Source: Dolomitihabitans soli (GTDB lineage: Bacteria > Actinomycetota > Actinomycetes > Streptosporangiales > Streptosporangiaceae). From it: a stretch of DNA of 64,000 nt. Each line of letters begins with the position of its first letter. The stretch's first letter is position 1. This document shows, one piece after another, positions 40,019 through 48,926 of this stretch. Both the position numbers and the translations under genes were made by a program. The notes below the pieces were generated by a model, which was not told the DNA's origin, made no database searches, and worked only from the letters and a program-made list of their open reading frames with translations. Where the stretch lies: NCBI RefSeq assembly GCF_022213955.1, contig NZ_JAKNTW010000023.1, forward strand, positions 62,001-126,000, given 5' to 3'.

Positions 40019-41635
40019 TTACCGGACCGCCTTCGCCCGGGTGTCGGCGATCAGCCGCAGGGCGTTGCCGTACCCCTCGGTGGCGTAGAGGCTCGGGCTC
40101 AGCGCGTCGCTCCGGTAGCCGATCGTGGCGGGGCGGGTGACCAGCGGGATCATCTGCGCGTCGGTGTCCGCCTTGGCGCAGACCTTGGCCAGGGCCTCGG
40201 TCCGCCCGGCTCCGGAGGGTACGGTGTTGGCGGCGTCGATCAGCTCGTTCAGCTCCTTGTCGGACTTCATGAAGCCCGAGTTGAAGCCCGCCACGTCCGG
40301 GTTCCACCACTTCGCCACCATGCCCGGGTCGGCGTACCCGGCGAACCACGACAGGGCCGCGTCGAACGTCGCGGGCGCCTTGCCGTAGACCTTGCCCGCC
40401 CAGCTCGCCTCGTCCATCTGCTCGATGTTCACCTTGATCCCGGCCTGCTGGAGGTTCTGCTGGATCACCTGCGCGACGGCGGGGGCGGGCTCGGTGGAGT
40501 AGATGCTGAGCGTGAACGACAGGTCCCGGACGCCCGCCGCGGCGAGCAGCTTCTTCGCCCCCTCGGGCCCGCCGGTGGCCGAGGGCAGGCGGGCCGGGTC
40601 ACAGGCGCCCGGCAGGCCGGCCGGGGTCGCGCCGGTGGGTTTGCCCTGCCCGCCGACCGCCACGTCGGCGATCTGCCCGCGGTCCATGGCCATGTTGATC
40701 GCCTGGCGCACCCGGGGGTCGGCGAACTTCGAGCTCGCCGCCTTGGTGTTGAGCATCAGGTAGTAGAAGTCGGTGGTGGCCTGGGTGACGACCTCGACGT
40801 TGGCGGCGCCCGCGAGCATGCCGGCCGAGTCGACGTTGCCCAGCGTGGCCAGCGACGCGCCGCCGTTCTGCAGTCCGGCGATCCGCGCCGTCTCCTCGGG
40901 CGCGACCGTGATGTTCACCGCGTCCAGCGCGGGCTTGCCCGGAGCCCAGTACTTCGCGTTCTTCCTGAAGCTCCACGACACGTCCTGCCGGTGGTCCTCG
41001 ACCGTGAACGGGCCGGTGCCGACCATCTTCACCGCCGGATCCACCGAGCCGTCACGCACCTCCTTCATGGGCAGGACCGCCGCCGGCACGTTGGCGAGCG
41101 CGCTCAGGAACGGGGTGTACGGCGTGTCCAGGGTGATCTTGACGCCGTGCTCTCCGCTCTTGGTCACCGACTTGACCGGGCCGAGCTGGCCGCGCCAGAC
41201 CGACTTGGAGTCGAGCAGCCGCTTCAGGCTCCCCACCACGTCGTCGGCGGTCATCCGCCGCCCGTTGGAGAAGACGACGTCGTCACGGAGCTTGAAGACG
41301 TAGGTGGTGGGCGAGGGGGTCTCCCAGCTCTCGGCCAGCAGTGGCTGGACCGTGAAGTCGGGCCCCACTGTGACCAGGGTCTCGTAGACCAGCGACATCA
41401 CCTGCCACGACGAAGCGACGTCCGCGAGCTGGGGGTCGAGCCCGCTCGCCGCGCCCGTGTCCACGTGGACCTGGAGGTTCAGCGTGCCGCCCGCGGGAAG
41501 CGCGCCGTCGGCGGAGGCGGCGTATCCGGGTTCGGCTTCGGGGGCGGCGGCGGTGGGCGCGGTCGCGCCGGGAGCGCAGGCCGTGGTGATCACCGCCAGA
41601 GCCGTGAGACTGCAAGCCAGCCATGGGTGACGCAT
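40019..41635 (-). CDS. ABC transporter solute-binding lipoprotein (oligopeptide type)
   Basis: A 538-residue family-5 extracellular solute-binding protein. A short basic start and a hydrophobic stretch end in ALAVITTACAPG, where Cys20 is the likely lipidation site. The linker (21-48) is Ala/Pro-rich. LAESWETPSPTTYVFKLRDDVVFSNG (positions about 99-124) and the GTGPFTVEDH segment near 207 are family hallmarks. It captures the peptide- or amide-like substrate at the membrane surface. It lies 20 bases after the amine oxidase gene and 4 before the permease. Ligand identity is unknown. Confidence 0.93.
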   Translation of the reverse strand: MRHPWLACSLTALAVITTACAPGATAPTAAAPEAEPGYAASADGALPAGGTLNLQVHVDTGAASGLDPQLADVASSWQVMSLVYETLVTVGPDFTVQPLLAESWETPSPTTYVFKLRDDVVFSNGRRMTADDVVGSLKRLLDSKSVWRGQLGPVKSVTKSGEHGVKITLDTPYTPFLSALANVPAAVLPMKEVRDGSVDPAVKMVGTGPFTVEDHRQDVSWSFRKNAKYWAPGKPALDAVNITVAPEETARIAGLQNGGASLATLGNVDSAGMLAGAANVEVVTQATTDFYYLMLNTKAASSKFADPRVRQAINMAMDRGQIADVAVGGQGKPTGATPAGLPGACDPARLPSATGGPEGAKKLLAAAGVRDLSFTLSIYSTEPAPAVAQVIQQNLQQAGIKVNIEQMDEASWAGKVYGKAPATFDAALSWFAGYADPGMVAKWWNPDVAGFNSGFMKSDKELNELIDAANTVPSGAGRTEALAKVCAKADTDAQMIPLVTRPATIGYRSDALSPSLYATEGYGNALRLIADTRAKAVR

Positions 41636-41655
41636 GGGGGCCCCTTTTCAGGTGC

Positions 41656-43587
41656 TTAGTGACAGGAGTGGCGGCCCGTGCTCGGCGGGACGTCGAGGGT
41701 GGGGTTGCGGTCGAAGAACCCGACCGGTCGCAGAGTGAACCCGCAGGTGTCGACGGGCATGATCGGCCAGTCTTCGAGACGCGGGAAGTGGGTCAGCCCG
41801 AACGTGTGCCACAGCACGATGTCCTGGCCGTCGATGTCGCGGTCCGCCGCGGTGTAGTGGGGCAGACCTGCGCCGCCCGGATGCTGGTTGACCAGGTCAC
41901 CCGCAGGATAACGCTCCTCCGCGTGGTGTCGGGTGACCCACAGGTGCCGGGTCGCGAAGGCCGCACGGGCCCGGATCGAGGACGCCTCGTCGGCGAGCAG
42001 GACCGGTTTGCCCTCGGGGAACAGGGCGTAGCCGACCGGCCCGCCCAGCCGGTTCCGCACCGCCGGGTTGATCACGTGCCAGGTCCGGTCCAGGCCGGTG
42101 TCCGCGTCCCGCCGTCCCTCGGCCTCGGTACGCAGCCGGGTGACGGCCCGGCCGAACGCGTTGCCGTACGGGTTGCCCTCTCCCATCGGAACCCGCCGCA
42201 CGTCCACCTCCTCCACGGCGTTCGCGACCCCGTCCACCGTCATGTCCAGCCGCGCGCTGAACAGGTGCTGGTGGTACGGCGCGGCGAGCCCCGGCGCGAC
42301 CTCCGAGGCATGCGGCGCGGCCCGCTCGTCGTAGGCGCCGGTGAAGACGATGCCGGTGGCCTTGACCTCCAGCTCGATGGTGCCGTCGAGGTAGAGGTAC
42401 CAGTAGAAGCCGTAGTCGTAGTTGCCGACGGTGACGAAGAAGGAGATGACCAGCCGGCGCTGGCGGCGGGTCTCCCGGGAGCCGTTGGCGGGATCGGTGT
42501 GCTTCCACAGCACGCCGTAGTCCTCCTCGTGCATGCAGATCGCGTTGGGCAGCGTCCGGGGGGAGCCGTCGTCGCCGGTGACCGTGACGTCGAAGTAGGT
42601 GATCTCGCCGAGGCAGTCGCAGCCGAGTTCGAGGGCGTTGGCCAGCTTGCCGAGTTGGTACTCGCCGGTGTCGAAGTAGTTCTGCCAGAAGCGCACCGGG
42701 CTCGGGTCGCCGTACGACACGACCATCTCGGCGATCGAGGCGCGGTGCACGATGGGCCTGGTCCGGCCGGCGTCGTCGAAGCCGATCTGGTGCAGGACCA
42801 GCCCTTCGCGCATGTCGTAGCCGAGCCGTACGCTCCAGTTCTCCCAGGTGACGAGGGAGCCGTCGATCGTGAAGCTCGGCCCGTCCGGCTGGGTGATCTC
42901 GATGGGCCGCAGCGAGGTGCGGTGCGGTCCGGAGACCTCGGGGTCGTGGTAGTCGCCCGACTCCTGGGGGATCGGCAGCGTCCCGGTGTCCACGATCTCC
43001 AGGACGGCGGCCTTGATCAGGTCGACGTAGGCCACCAGGCCGTCCACGGGATGGGCCCAGGGCAGGCTCTCCGGCGTGGGCTGCACGTGCGCGAGCACCC
43101 GGGCGATGCGGCGGCCCTCCTCGCCCGGCAGGTCGTAGTGGCCGGCGGTGAGCGCCGCGAGGTAGACCGTGGAGAGGTCGGTGACGCCTCGGCGGCCCAG
43201 TGCCCGCGCCCATTCGGGGTCGGCCCGCAGCACCCGCCTGACCAGGGCGTGCTCCTCGCCCAGCAGCGGCACCTGCCCGTCGGTGACCGGGTCGATCGGG
43301 GTGCGCGCCACCACCTGGCCGCCGGTGACCGAGACGATCACGTCCTGCGACGCCCCGTCGGCGATGTCGAGCAGCAGCGCCCGCACCCGGCGTTCGGGCG
43401 ACCGGTCGATCTCGTCCTTGGGAGGCTCCAGGAGCCCGAGGTAGGCGATCCGGGTCGAGGGGGTGACCACGCCGGCCTCCGCCATGATCCGCCGGGCCGC
43501 CACGATCTCCGCCTCGCTCAGCGGGTCGAGCGGATGCGGCCGCTCGCCCCCGCCCAGGACCCGCCGGCCGTGCTCCGCCGCTTCCAT
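41656..43587 (-). CDS. Copper-containing primary-amine oxidase (topaquinone)
   Basis: A 643-residue copper amine oxidase converting primary amines to aldehydes with release of ammonia and peroxide. Tyr390 in TVGNYDY is the topaquinone precursor, Asp306 in NYFDTGEYQLG the catalytic base, and H439/H441 (YHQH) plus the late His in LWHTFGLTHFPRLEDWP the copper ligands; all are intact. There is no signal peptide, so it is cytoplasmic like the Arthrobacter enzyme. It is the first gene of the ten-gene operon and lies divergent from a LacI-type regulator, with a near-perfect 30-bp palindrome 26 bases upstream of its ATG. Confidence 0.95.
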   Translation of the reverse strand: MEAAEHGRRVLGGGERPHPLDPLSEAEIVAARRIMAEAGVVTPSTRIAYLGLLEPPKDEIDRSPERRVRALLLDIADGASQDVIVSVTGGQVVARTPIDPVTDGQVPLLGEEHALVRRVLRADPEWARALGRRGVTDLSTVYLAALTAGHYDLPGEEGRRIARVLAHVQPTPESLPWAHPVDGLVAYVDLIKAAVLEIVDTGTLPIPQESGDYHDPEVSGPHRTSLRPIEITQPDGPSFTIDGSLVTWENWSVRLGYDMREGLVLHQIGFDDAGRTRPIVHRASIAEMVVSYGDPSPVRFWQNYFDTGEYQLGKLANALELGCDCLGEITYFDVTVTGDDGSPRTLPNAICMHEEDYGVLWKHTDPANGSRETRRQRRLVISFFVTVGNYDYGFYWYLYLDGTIELEVKATGIVFTGAYDERAAPHASEVAPGLAAPYHQHLFSARLDMTVDGVANAVEEVDVRRVPMGEGNPYGNAFGRAVTRLRTEAEGRRDADTGLDRTWHVINPAVRNRLGGPVGYALFPEGKPVLLADEASSIRARAAFATRHLWVTRHHAEERYPAGDLVNQHPGGAGLPHYTAADRDIDGQDIVLWHTFGLTHFPRLEDWPIMPVDTCGFTLRPVGFFDRNPTLDVPPSTGRHSCH

Positions 43588-43612
43588 GGAAGGTGTGCTC
43601 CCGTCTCCAGTG

Positions 43613-43642
43613 CCCGCGTGCCGGAACGTTCCGGCATGCGGG
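43613..43642. promoter_or_regulatory. LacI-type operator: near-perfect 30-bp palindrome
   Basis: The core TGCCGGAACGTTCCGGCA (43619-43636) is an exact 18-bp palindrome with the central CG typical of LacI-family operators. Outside one mismatched pair it continues with CCCGC (43613-43617) and GCGGG (43638-43642). It lies 26 bases upstream of the amine oxidase ATG, between that gene and the divergent LacI-type regulator gene. Confidence 0.85.
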
Positions 43643-43742
43643 TCAACATACTTTCGACGACGGGTGGTGACAAGACCTCACGGCTCGCCGATACATGCAC
43701 TTAACAGATCGACCGGTTCGCCGCTGGCGCTAGCATCAGGGC

Positions 43743-44729
43743 GTGCGCGCAGACGAACCGGTCACCCTCCTGACGGTCGCCGCGAGGGCGGGGGTGTCCA
43801 AGACGACGGCGTCCGACGCCCTGCGGGGCTCCGGGCGGGTGTCCGCCGAGACCCGTGCCGTCGTGCTCGGCGTGGCCGACGCCCTCGGCTACGTGCCCAA
43901 CGGATCGGCCCGCCACCTGCGCCGGGCCAGCACCGGCGCGATCGGGCTGCACGTGCCCGAGGTCCTCACCCGGTCCAACTACTACATGTCATTCGTCTTC
44001 GGCGTCGTCGAACGGGCCGCCGACAACGACTACGACGTCACGCTGATCACCTCGGGCCGTCGCCGCCGCCCGCCGAGGGTGGACGGCCTGGTGCTCGGCG
44101 ATCCCCTGGCCGGCGACCCGGTCGTGGACACCCTGATGAACGCGGGCCTCCCCACGGTCACCTGCGAGCGCCTCTCCGGCGGTCCTGAGGCCGACGGGGT
44201 GGTGTGGTCGGAGCACGCCCACATGGTGGGAGAACTCCTCGACCACCTGTACGAGGCGGGCGCGCGCAGACCCGCCCTCATCGTGGCGGGTGACGAGAGC
44301 GACTGGGCCGCCAGCGTGCACCGCGGCTACCGGGCCTGGTGCGAGCGGCACGGGCCGGCCCCCGTGGTCCGCACGGTCGCCTTCGAGGCGGCGGCCGACG
44401 AGGTCCGCGCCGCCGCCCGCTCGCTGCTCGCCGCGGACCCGGGCCTCGACGCCCTGATCTGCGCGCCGGCCGGATCGGCGGCCGAGATCATGCCCGTGGT
44501 GAAGGAGGCCGGCCGGGCCGTGGGGCGTGACCTGCTGCTGGCCTCGTGCGTCGACAGCCCGGCCATGCGCCTGTCCGACCCGCCCATCACCGCCATCGAC
44601 CTGCGCCCCCGCGAGGCCGGGGCGAGCTGCGCCGAACTGCTCTTCGACCTGCTGAAGGGCGGCAGCCCGGCGGGAATCACCCGGGTCCATCCGATAGAGC
44701 TGACCGTACGCGCGTCCACCGGGCGCTGA
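43743..44729 (+). CDS. LacI-family transcriptional regulator
   Basis: A 328-residue regulator. The N-terminal helix-turn-helix TLLTVAARAGVSKTTASDAL (about 8-27) and hinge region LGYVPNGSARHLRR (about 48-61) precede a periplasmic-binding-protein-like effector domain (about 65-325). The usual SxxTVS recognition helix is SKTTAS. GTG 43743 is the start. It is divergent from the amine oxidase operon, with an exact palindrome between, so repression of that operon until its substrate or product binds is likely. Confidence 0.9.
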   Translation: MRADEPVTLLTVAARAGVSKTTASDALRGSGRVSAETRAVVLGVADALGYVPNGSARHLRRASTGAIGLHVPEVLTRSNYYMSFVFGVVERAADNDYDVTLITSGRRRRPPRVDGLVLGDPLAGDPVVDTLMNAGLPTVTCERLSGGPEADGVVWSEHAHMVGELLDHLYEAGARRPALIVAGDESDWAASVHRGYRAWCERHGPAPVVRTVAFEAAADEVRAAARSLLAADPGLDALICAPAGSAAEIMPVVKEAGRAVGRDLLLASCVDSPAMRLSDPPITAIDLRPREAGASCAELLFDLLKGGSPAGITRVHPIELTVRASTGR

Positions 44730-44847
44730 GCCGTGCCCGCCTCGAACCCCCGCTGACCCCCGACGAGGTCACCTGCATCACCCGCCACTGCTGAGCCGCA
44801 CCACGTGCCAATGATCGCGTCAGCCGGGGAGCGAAGGCCGTCCAGCA

Positions 44848-44982
44848 AATGTAACTCGCACCAGTTACATTGCGCCGCCTAGAGCATCGGGATCTCACCC
44901 CGAAGCCGCTAGTGATGCCTTTGACCAGGTGATTCGCTGGAGTTGGCAGGTTTCTGCAAATGTAACCGGCCTCAGTTGCATT
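44848..44982. repeat. Paired palindromic elements AATGTAAC-N8-GTTRCATT
   Basis: AATGTAAC/GTTACATT (44848-44871) and AATGTAAC/GTTGCATT (44959-44982) each have 8-base spacers and 8-bp inverted arms, the first perfect and the second with one wobble. Both are preceded by GCA or GC and followed by a GCCGCC stretch, so about 35 bases are shared as a direct repeat with a 111-base period. They lie in the 463-base gap between the lacI-type gene and the DNA glycosylase gene, where no coding region is supported. Confidence 0.8.
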
Positions 44983-45192
44983 TGGCCGCCGGCCAGGTGT
45001 CAAAACAGTGCGTGACTACCAATCAGGTAAATATCGGGAATGGTCGATCGAGGCGGTTCCCGGGCCGCGATCACCGTCGAAGACGATCGTGGTCGGGCGA
45101 GATGATTCTGCGCATGAGTAGAGCTGAAGGGGCGGGTCCACATCCAATGAACGCGTGACCGGTTGGGTCGGGGGAGAGGGCAGACTGGGCGG

Positions 45193-46146
45193 GTGAGGGA
45201 GCGGCGGTGGCGGCCGGAGGGGCCGGTGGACGTGGGGCTCGTGTTGTCGGACTTCCGGCGGGGGAGCGGGGATCCGGCGTGCCGGGTGACGGTCGACGGA
45301 GCCGTGTGGCGGACGTCGCCGACGCCCGAGGGGGCCGTCACGTTGCGGGTGTCGGTGAGCGCGGCCGAGGGGGTCGTGGTCGGCAACGCCTGGGGGGCGG
45401 GGGCCGGGTGGATGCTGGACAGGTTGCCGGAGCTCCTCGGTGCCGATGACGATATTTCGGGCTTTGAGGCGATAATCGGCGCGGCCGGATCAGCATTCTC
45501 GACGTCCTCGGAATCCTCGACATCCCACGACGTGATCAGGGAGACGGCCAAGCGGCATCCCGGGCTGCGGATCGGGCGGACGGGCCTGGTCTTCGAGTCG
45601 CTCGTGCCTGCCGTACTGGAGCAGAAGGTGGTCGGGCGGGAGGCGTGGCGGGCGTGGCGGTGGCTGCTGCGCAAGTACGGCGAGACCGCGCCGGGGCCCG
45701 CGCCCGAGGGGATGCGGGTGATGCCGGCGGCCGAGGTGTGGCGGCGGATCCCCAGCTGGGACTGGCACCGCGCCGGGGCCGAGGCCGTGCGGGCCCGGAC
45801 GATCGTCAACGCCGCCAGGCACGCGGGGAAGCTGGAGGCCGCCGCGTCGAGCGACGAGGCGGACCGGTTGCTGCGGGCGTTGCCGGGGATCGGCGTGTGG
45901 ACGTCGGCCGAGATCAGGCAGCGGGCGTACGGCGACGCGGACGCGGTGTCGGTCGGCGATTATCACATCCCGGCGCTGGTGGGCTGGGCGCTGACCGGCG
46001 CGAAGACGGATGACGCGGGGATGTTGCGGCTGCTCGCGCCGTACCGGGGGCACCGGCACCGGGTGGTGCGGCTCGTCGAGTTGAGCGGCCGTCGGCCCCC
46101 CGCCCGGGGGCCGCGTATGGCGGCGCGGGACTATCGAGCTTTCTGA
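45193..46146 (+). CDS. AlkA-type DNA-3-methyladenine glycosylase II
   Basis: A 317-residue HhH-GPD base-excision enzyme that removes alkylated bases from DNA. The hairpin [16 protein letters not shown] (about 223-238) is followed by the catalytic Asp in VSVGDYHI (about 249-256). [19 protein letters not shown] (about 134-152) is the conserved helix before it. The N-terminal 100 residues form the AlkA-like extra domain. GTG 45193 is preferred over TTG 45163. It is followed 74 bases later by fbiC. No regulatory link is visible. Confidence 0.87.
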   Translation: MRERRWRPEGPVDVGLVLSDFRRGSGDPACRVTVDGAVWRTSPTPEGAVTLRVSVSAAEGVVVGNAWGAGAGWMLDRLPELLGADDDISGFEAIIGAAGSAFSTSSESSTSHDVIRETAKRHPGLRIGRTGLVFESLVPAVLEQKVVGREAWRAWRWLLRKYGETAPGPAPEGMRVMPAAEVWRRIPSWDWHRAGAEAVRARTIVNAARHAGKLEAAASSDEADRLLRALPGIGVWTSAEIRQRAYGDADAVSVGDYHIPALVGWALTGAKTDDAGMLRLLAPYRGHRHRVVRLVELSGRRPPARGPRMAARDYRAF

Positions 46147-46220
46147 CCGTTTCCGCCCCTTCCCGCCAAGTGTGGGGCTGGGTGCGCGTGCCGTACTCAG
46201 GCCATCGTAGTGTGCCGGGT

Positions 46221-48818
46221 ATGAGTGAGCCCGAGCCCAAGGTCAGTGACTCCTCCCTCCGGCGTGCCCTGGCCAGAGCGCGAGACGGCAAAACGCTGGA
46301 TCTCACCGAGGCCACGGTGTTGTTGCAGGCCCGGGGCGAGCACCTGGACACGCTGCTCGACCACGCGGGCCGGGTGCGCGACGCCGGGCTGACCGCCGTC
46401 GGGCGTCCTGGAGTGATCACGTACAGCCGCAAGGTGTTCATCCCGTTGACCAGGTTGTGCCGGGACCGTTGTGGTTACTGCACGTTCGCCACCGCGCCGC
46501 ACAAGCTGGACAGCCCGTTCCTCAGCCCCGACGAGGTCCTGGAGATCGCCCGGCAGGGGGCGGCGATGGGCTGCAAGGAGGCCCTGTTCACGCTGGGCGA
46601 CCGGCCCGAGGACCGATGGCACCAGGCCCGCGAGTGGCTCGACGCGCACGGATACGACGACACGCTCTCCTATGTGCGGGCGATGTCGATCCGGGTGCTG
46701 GAGGAGACGGGACTGCTCCCGCACCTCAACCCGGGCGTCATGACCTGGCGCGACCTCCAGCGGCTCAAGCCGGTCGCGCCGTCGATGGGGATGATGCTGG
46801 AGACGACCTCGCGGCGGCTGTTCGAGGAGAAGGGGCAGGCGCACTTCGGCTCGCCCGACAAGGACCCCGCGGTACGGCTGCGCGTGCTCGAAGACGCCGG
46901 GCGGAGCAATGTGCCGTTCACCACGGGGATTCTGATCGGGATCGGTGAGACGATCCGGGACCGGGCCGAGTCGATCTTCGCGATCCGGCGGGTGGCGAGG
47001 GAGTACGGCGGTGTCCAGGAGGTCATCGTGCAGAACTTCCGGGCCAAGCCGGACACGGCGATGCGCGGCATGCCCGACGCCGATCTGATGGAGCTGGCCG
47101 CGACGATCGCGGTGACCCGGCTGGTGCTGGGCCCCCGGATGCGGGTGCAGGCGCCGCCCAACCTGGTCGACTCCGAGTACGGGTTGATGATCAGGGCGGG
47201 GATCGACGACTGGGGCGGGGTGTCGCCGCTGACGCCCGACCACGTCAACCCGGAGCGCCCCTGGCCGCAGATCGAGGACCTCGCGGAGCGTACGGCGGGC
47301 GAGGGGTTCTCGTTGCGGGAGAGGCTGACGATCTACCCCGAGTACGTGCTGGCGGGGGAGCCGTGGCTGGATCCGCGGCTGCGCGGGCACGTGGCGGCGC
47401 TCGCCGACCCGGAGACGGGCCTGGCGGTCGAGGCGGCCGTCGTGGCCGGGCGTCCCTGGCAGGAGCCCGACGGGGGGTTCGTGGCGAGCGGGCGTACGGA
47501 GTTGCACGTCGGGGTGGACCGGGAGGGGCGGTCCGCGGACCGGCGTGACGACTTCGACAACGTGTACGGCGACTGGGACGCGTTGAAGGAACGGCTCGCC
47601 GCCGTACGGACGACGACGCCCGCGAAGGCCGAGGTACGGCAGGCGCTGCGGAAGGCCGAGGTCGATCCCGCGGGGATCACCGACGACGAGGCGCTGGTGC
47701 TGCTCGGGCTGGCAGGGGATCCCGCCGGTCAGGGGGCCGACGACGCGGGCCTGGACGAGCTGTGCCGGATCGCGGACGGGCTGCGCCGGGAGGCGGTGGG
47801 GGACGACGTCACCTACGTGGTCAACCGGAACATCAACTTCACCAACGTCTGCTACACCGGCTGCCGGTTCTGCGCGTTCGCGCAGCGCCGCAGCGACGCC
47901 GACGCCTACACGCTGTCCCTGGACCAGGTGGCCGACCGGGCGCACGAGGCGTGGCAGGCGGGCGCGACCGAGGTGTGCATGCAGGGGGGCATCCACCCGG
48001 ACCTGCCCGGCGACGCGTACTTCGACATCGCCAGGGCGGTGAAGGCGCGGGTGCCGGAGATGCACGTGCACGCGTTCTCCCCGATGGAGGTCGTGAACGG
48101 GGCCAGCCGTACGAACCTGTCGATCGAGGACTGGCTGCACGCGGCGCGGGAGGCGGGGGTGGACTCGCTGCCGGGCACGGCGGCGGAGATCCTCGACGAC
48201 GACGTGCGCTGGGTGCTGACCAAGGGGAAGCTGCCGACCAGGGAGTGGGTGGACGTGATCACCACCGCGCACCGGGTGGGCCTGCCGACCACCTCCACGA
48301 TGATGTACGGGCACGTCGACACGCACGCGCACTGGGTGAAGCACCTGCGGCTGATCCGTACGATCCAGGAGGAGACGGGCGGGTTCTCGGAGTTCGTGCT
48401 GCTGCCGTTCGTGCACCACAGCTCGCCGATCTACCTCGCGGGCGTGGCGCGCCCGGGGCCGACGGCGCGGGAGAACCGTGCCGTGCACGCGCTGGCCAGG
48501 ATCATGTTGCACGGCGCGATCAAGAACATCCAGTGCTCGTGGGTCAAGCTCCAGGACGATCTGTGCCGGGTCGTGCTCGACGGCGGGGTGAACGACCTCG
48601 GCGGCACCCTGATGGAGGAGACGATCAGCCGGATGGCGGGCTCGGAGAACGGCTCCTACAAGACGATCAGCGACATCGCCGCGATGGTCGCGCCCACGGG
48701 CAGGCCGCTGCGCCAGCGGCTGACCGGGTACGGCGCGCCGGACGAGGAGCGGCGGGCGGCGGCGGAGCTGAGTGACGGGGTGTGCCAGAGCGTCAGAAGG
48801 GTACTGCCGATGGCATGA
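46221..48818 (+). CDS. fbiC: FO synthase (CofG/CofH fusion), coenzyme F420 biosynthesis
   Basis: An 865-residue double radical-SAM enzyme that makes the deazaflavin FO from tyrosine and a ribityl-diaminouracil. The N-terminal CofG half has C80-x3-C84-x2-C87 (CRDRCGYC), and the C-terminal CofH half has CYTGCRFC (about 539-546). Both bind [4Fe-4S] clusters. The fused arrangement is the actinobacterial form. ATG 46221 matches the family start. It lies near fbiB/fbiA, though separated by the solute-binding/VWA gene. Confidence 0.97.
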   Translation: MSEPEPKVSDSSLRRALARARDGKTLDLTEATVLLQARGEHLDTLLDHAGRVRDAGLTAVGRPGVITYSRKVFIPLTRLCRDRCGYCTFATAPHKLDSPFLSPDEVLEIARQGAAMGCKEALFTLGDRPEDRWHQAREWLDAHGYDDTLSYVRAMSIRVLEETGLLPHLNPGVMTWRDLQRLKPVAPSMGMMLETTSRRLFEEKGQAHFGSPDKDPAVRLRVLEDAGRSNVPFTTGILIGIGETIRDRAESIFAIRRVAREYGGVQEVIVQNFRAKPDTAMRGMPDADLMELAATIAVTRLVLGPRMRVQAPPNLVDSEYGLMIRAGIDDWGGVSPLTPDHVNPERPWPQIEDLAERTAGEGFSLRERLTIYPEYVLAGEPWLDPRLRGHVAALADPETGLAVEAAVVAGRPWQEPDGGFVASGRTELHVGVDREGRSADRRDDFDNVYGDWDALKERLAAVRTTTPAKAEVRQALRKAEVDPAGITDDEALVLLGLAGDPAGQGADDAGLDELCRIADGLRREAVGDDVTYVVNRNINFTNVCYTGCRFCAFAQRRSDADAYTLSLDQVADRAHEAWQAGATEVCMQGGIHPDLPGDAYFDIARAVKARVPEMHVHAFSPMEVVNGASRTNLSIEDWLHAAREAGVDSLPGTAAEILDDDVRWVLTKGKLPTREWVDVITTAHRVGLPTTSTMMYGHVDTHAHWVKHLRLIRTIQEETGGFSEFVLLPFVHHSSPIYLAGVARPGPTARENRAVHALARIMLHGAIKNIQCSWVKLQDDLCRVVLDGGVNDLGGTLMEETISRMAGSENGSYKTISDIAAMVAPTGRPLRQRLTGYGAPDEERRAAAELSDGVCQSVRRVLPMA

Positions 48819-48926
48819 ATTATAACGAGTTCTATATTCTCGGATAGCGACCACCCGCCGCATTTATGGTGACCGTTGGGGGAATCGTCACCCCGCTGTT
48901 CCGGACGAGATCACAAGAGGTGGATC

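Noticed and set aside
46197-48863. An 888-codon minus-strand frame covering all of fbiC
   Set aside because: It is antisense to a clearly conserved radical-SAM gene, with Arg/His/Val-rich composition typical of shadow frames in GC-rich DNA.
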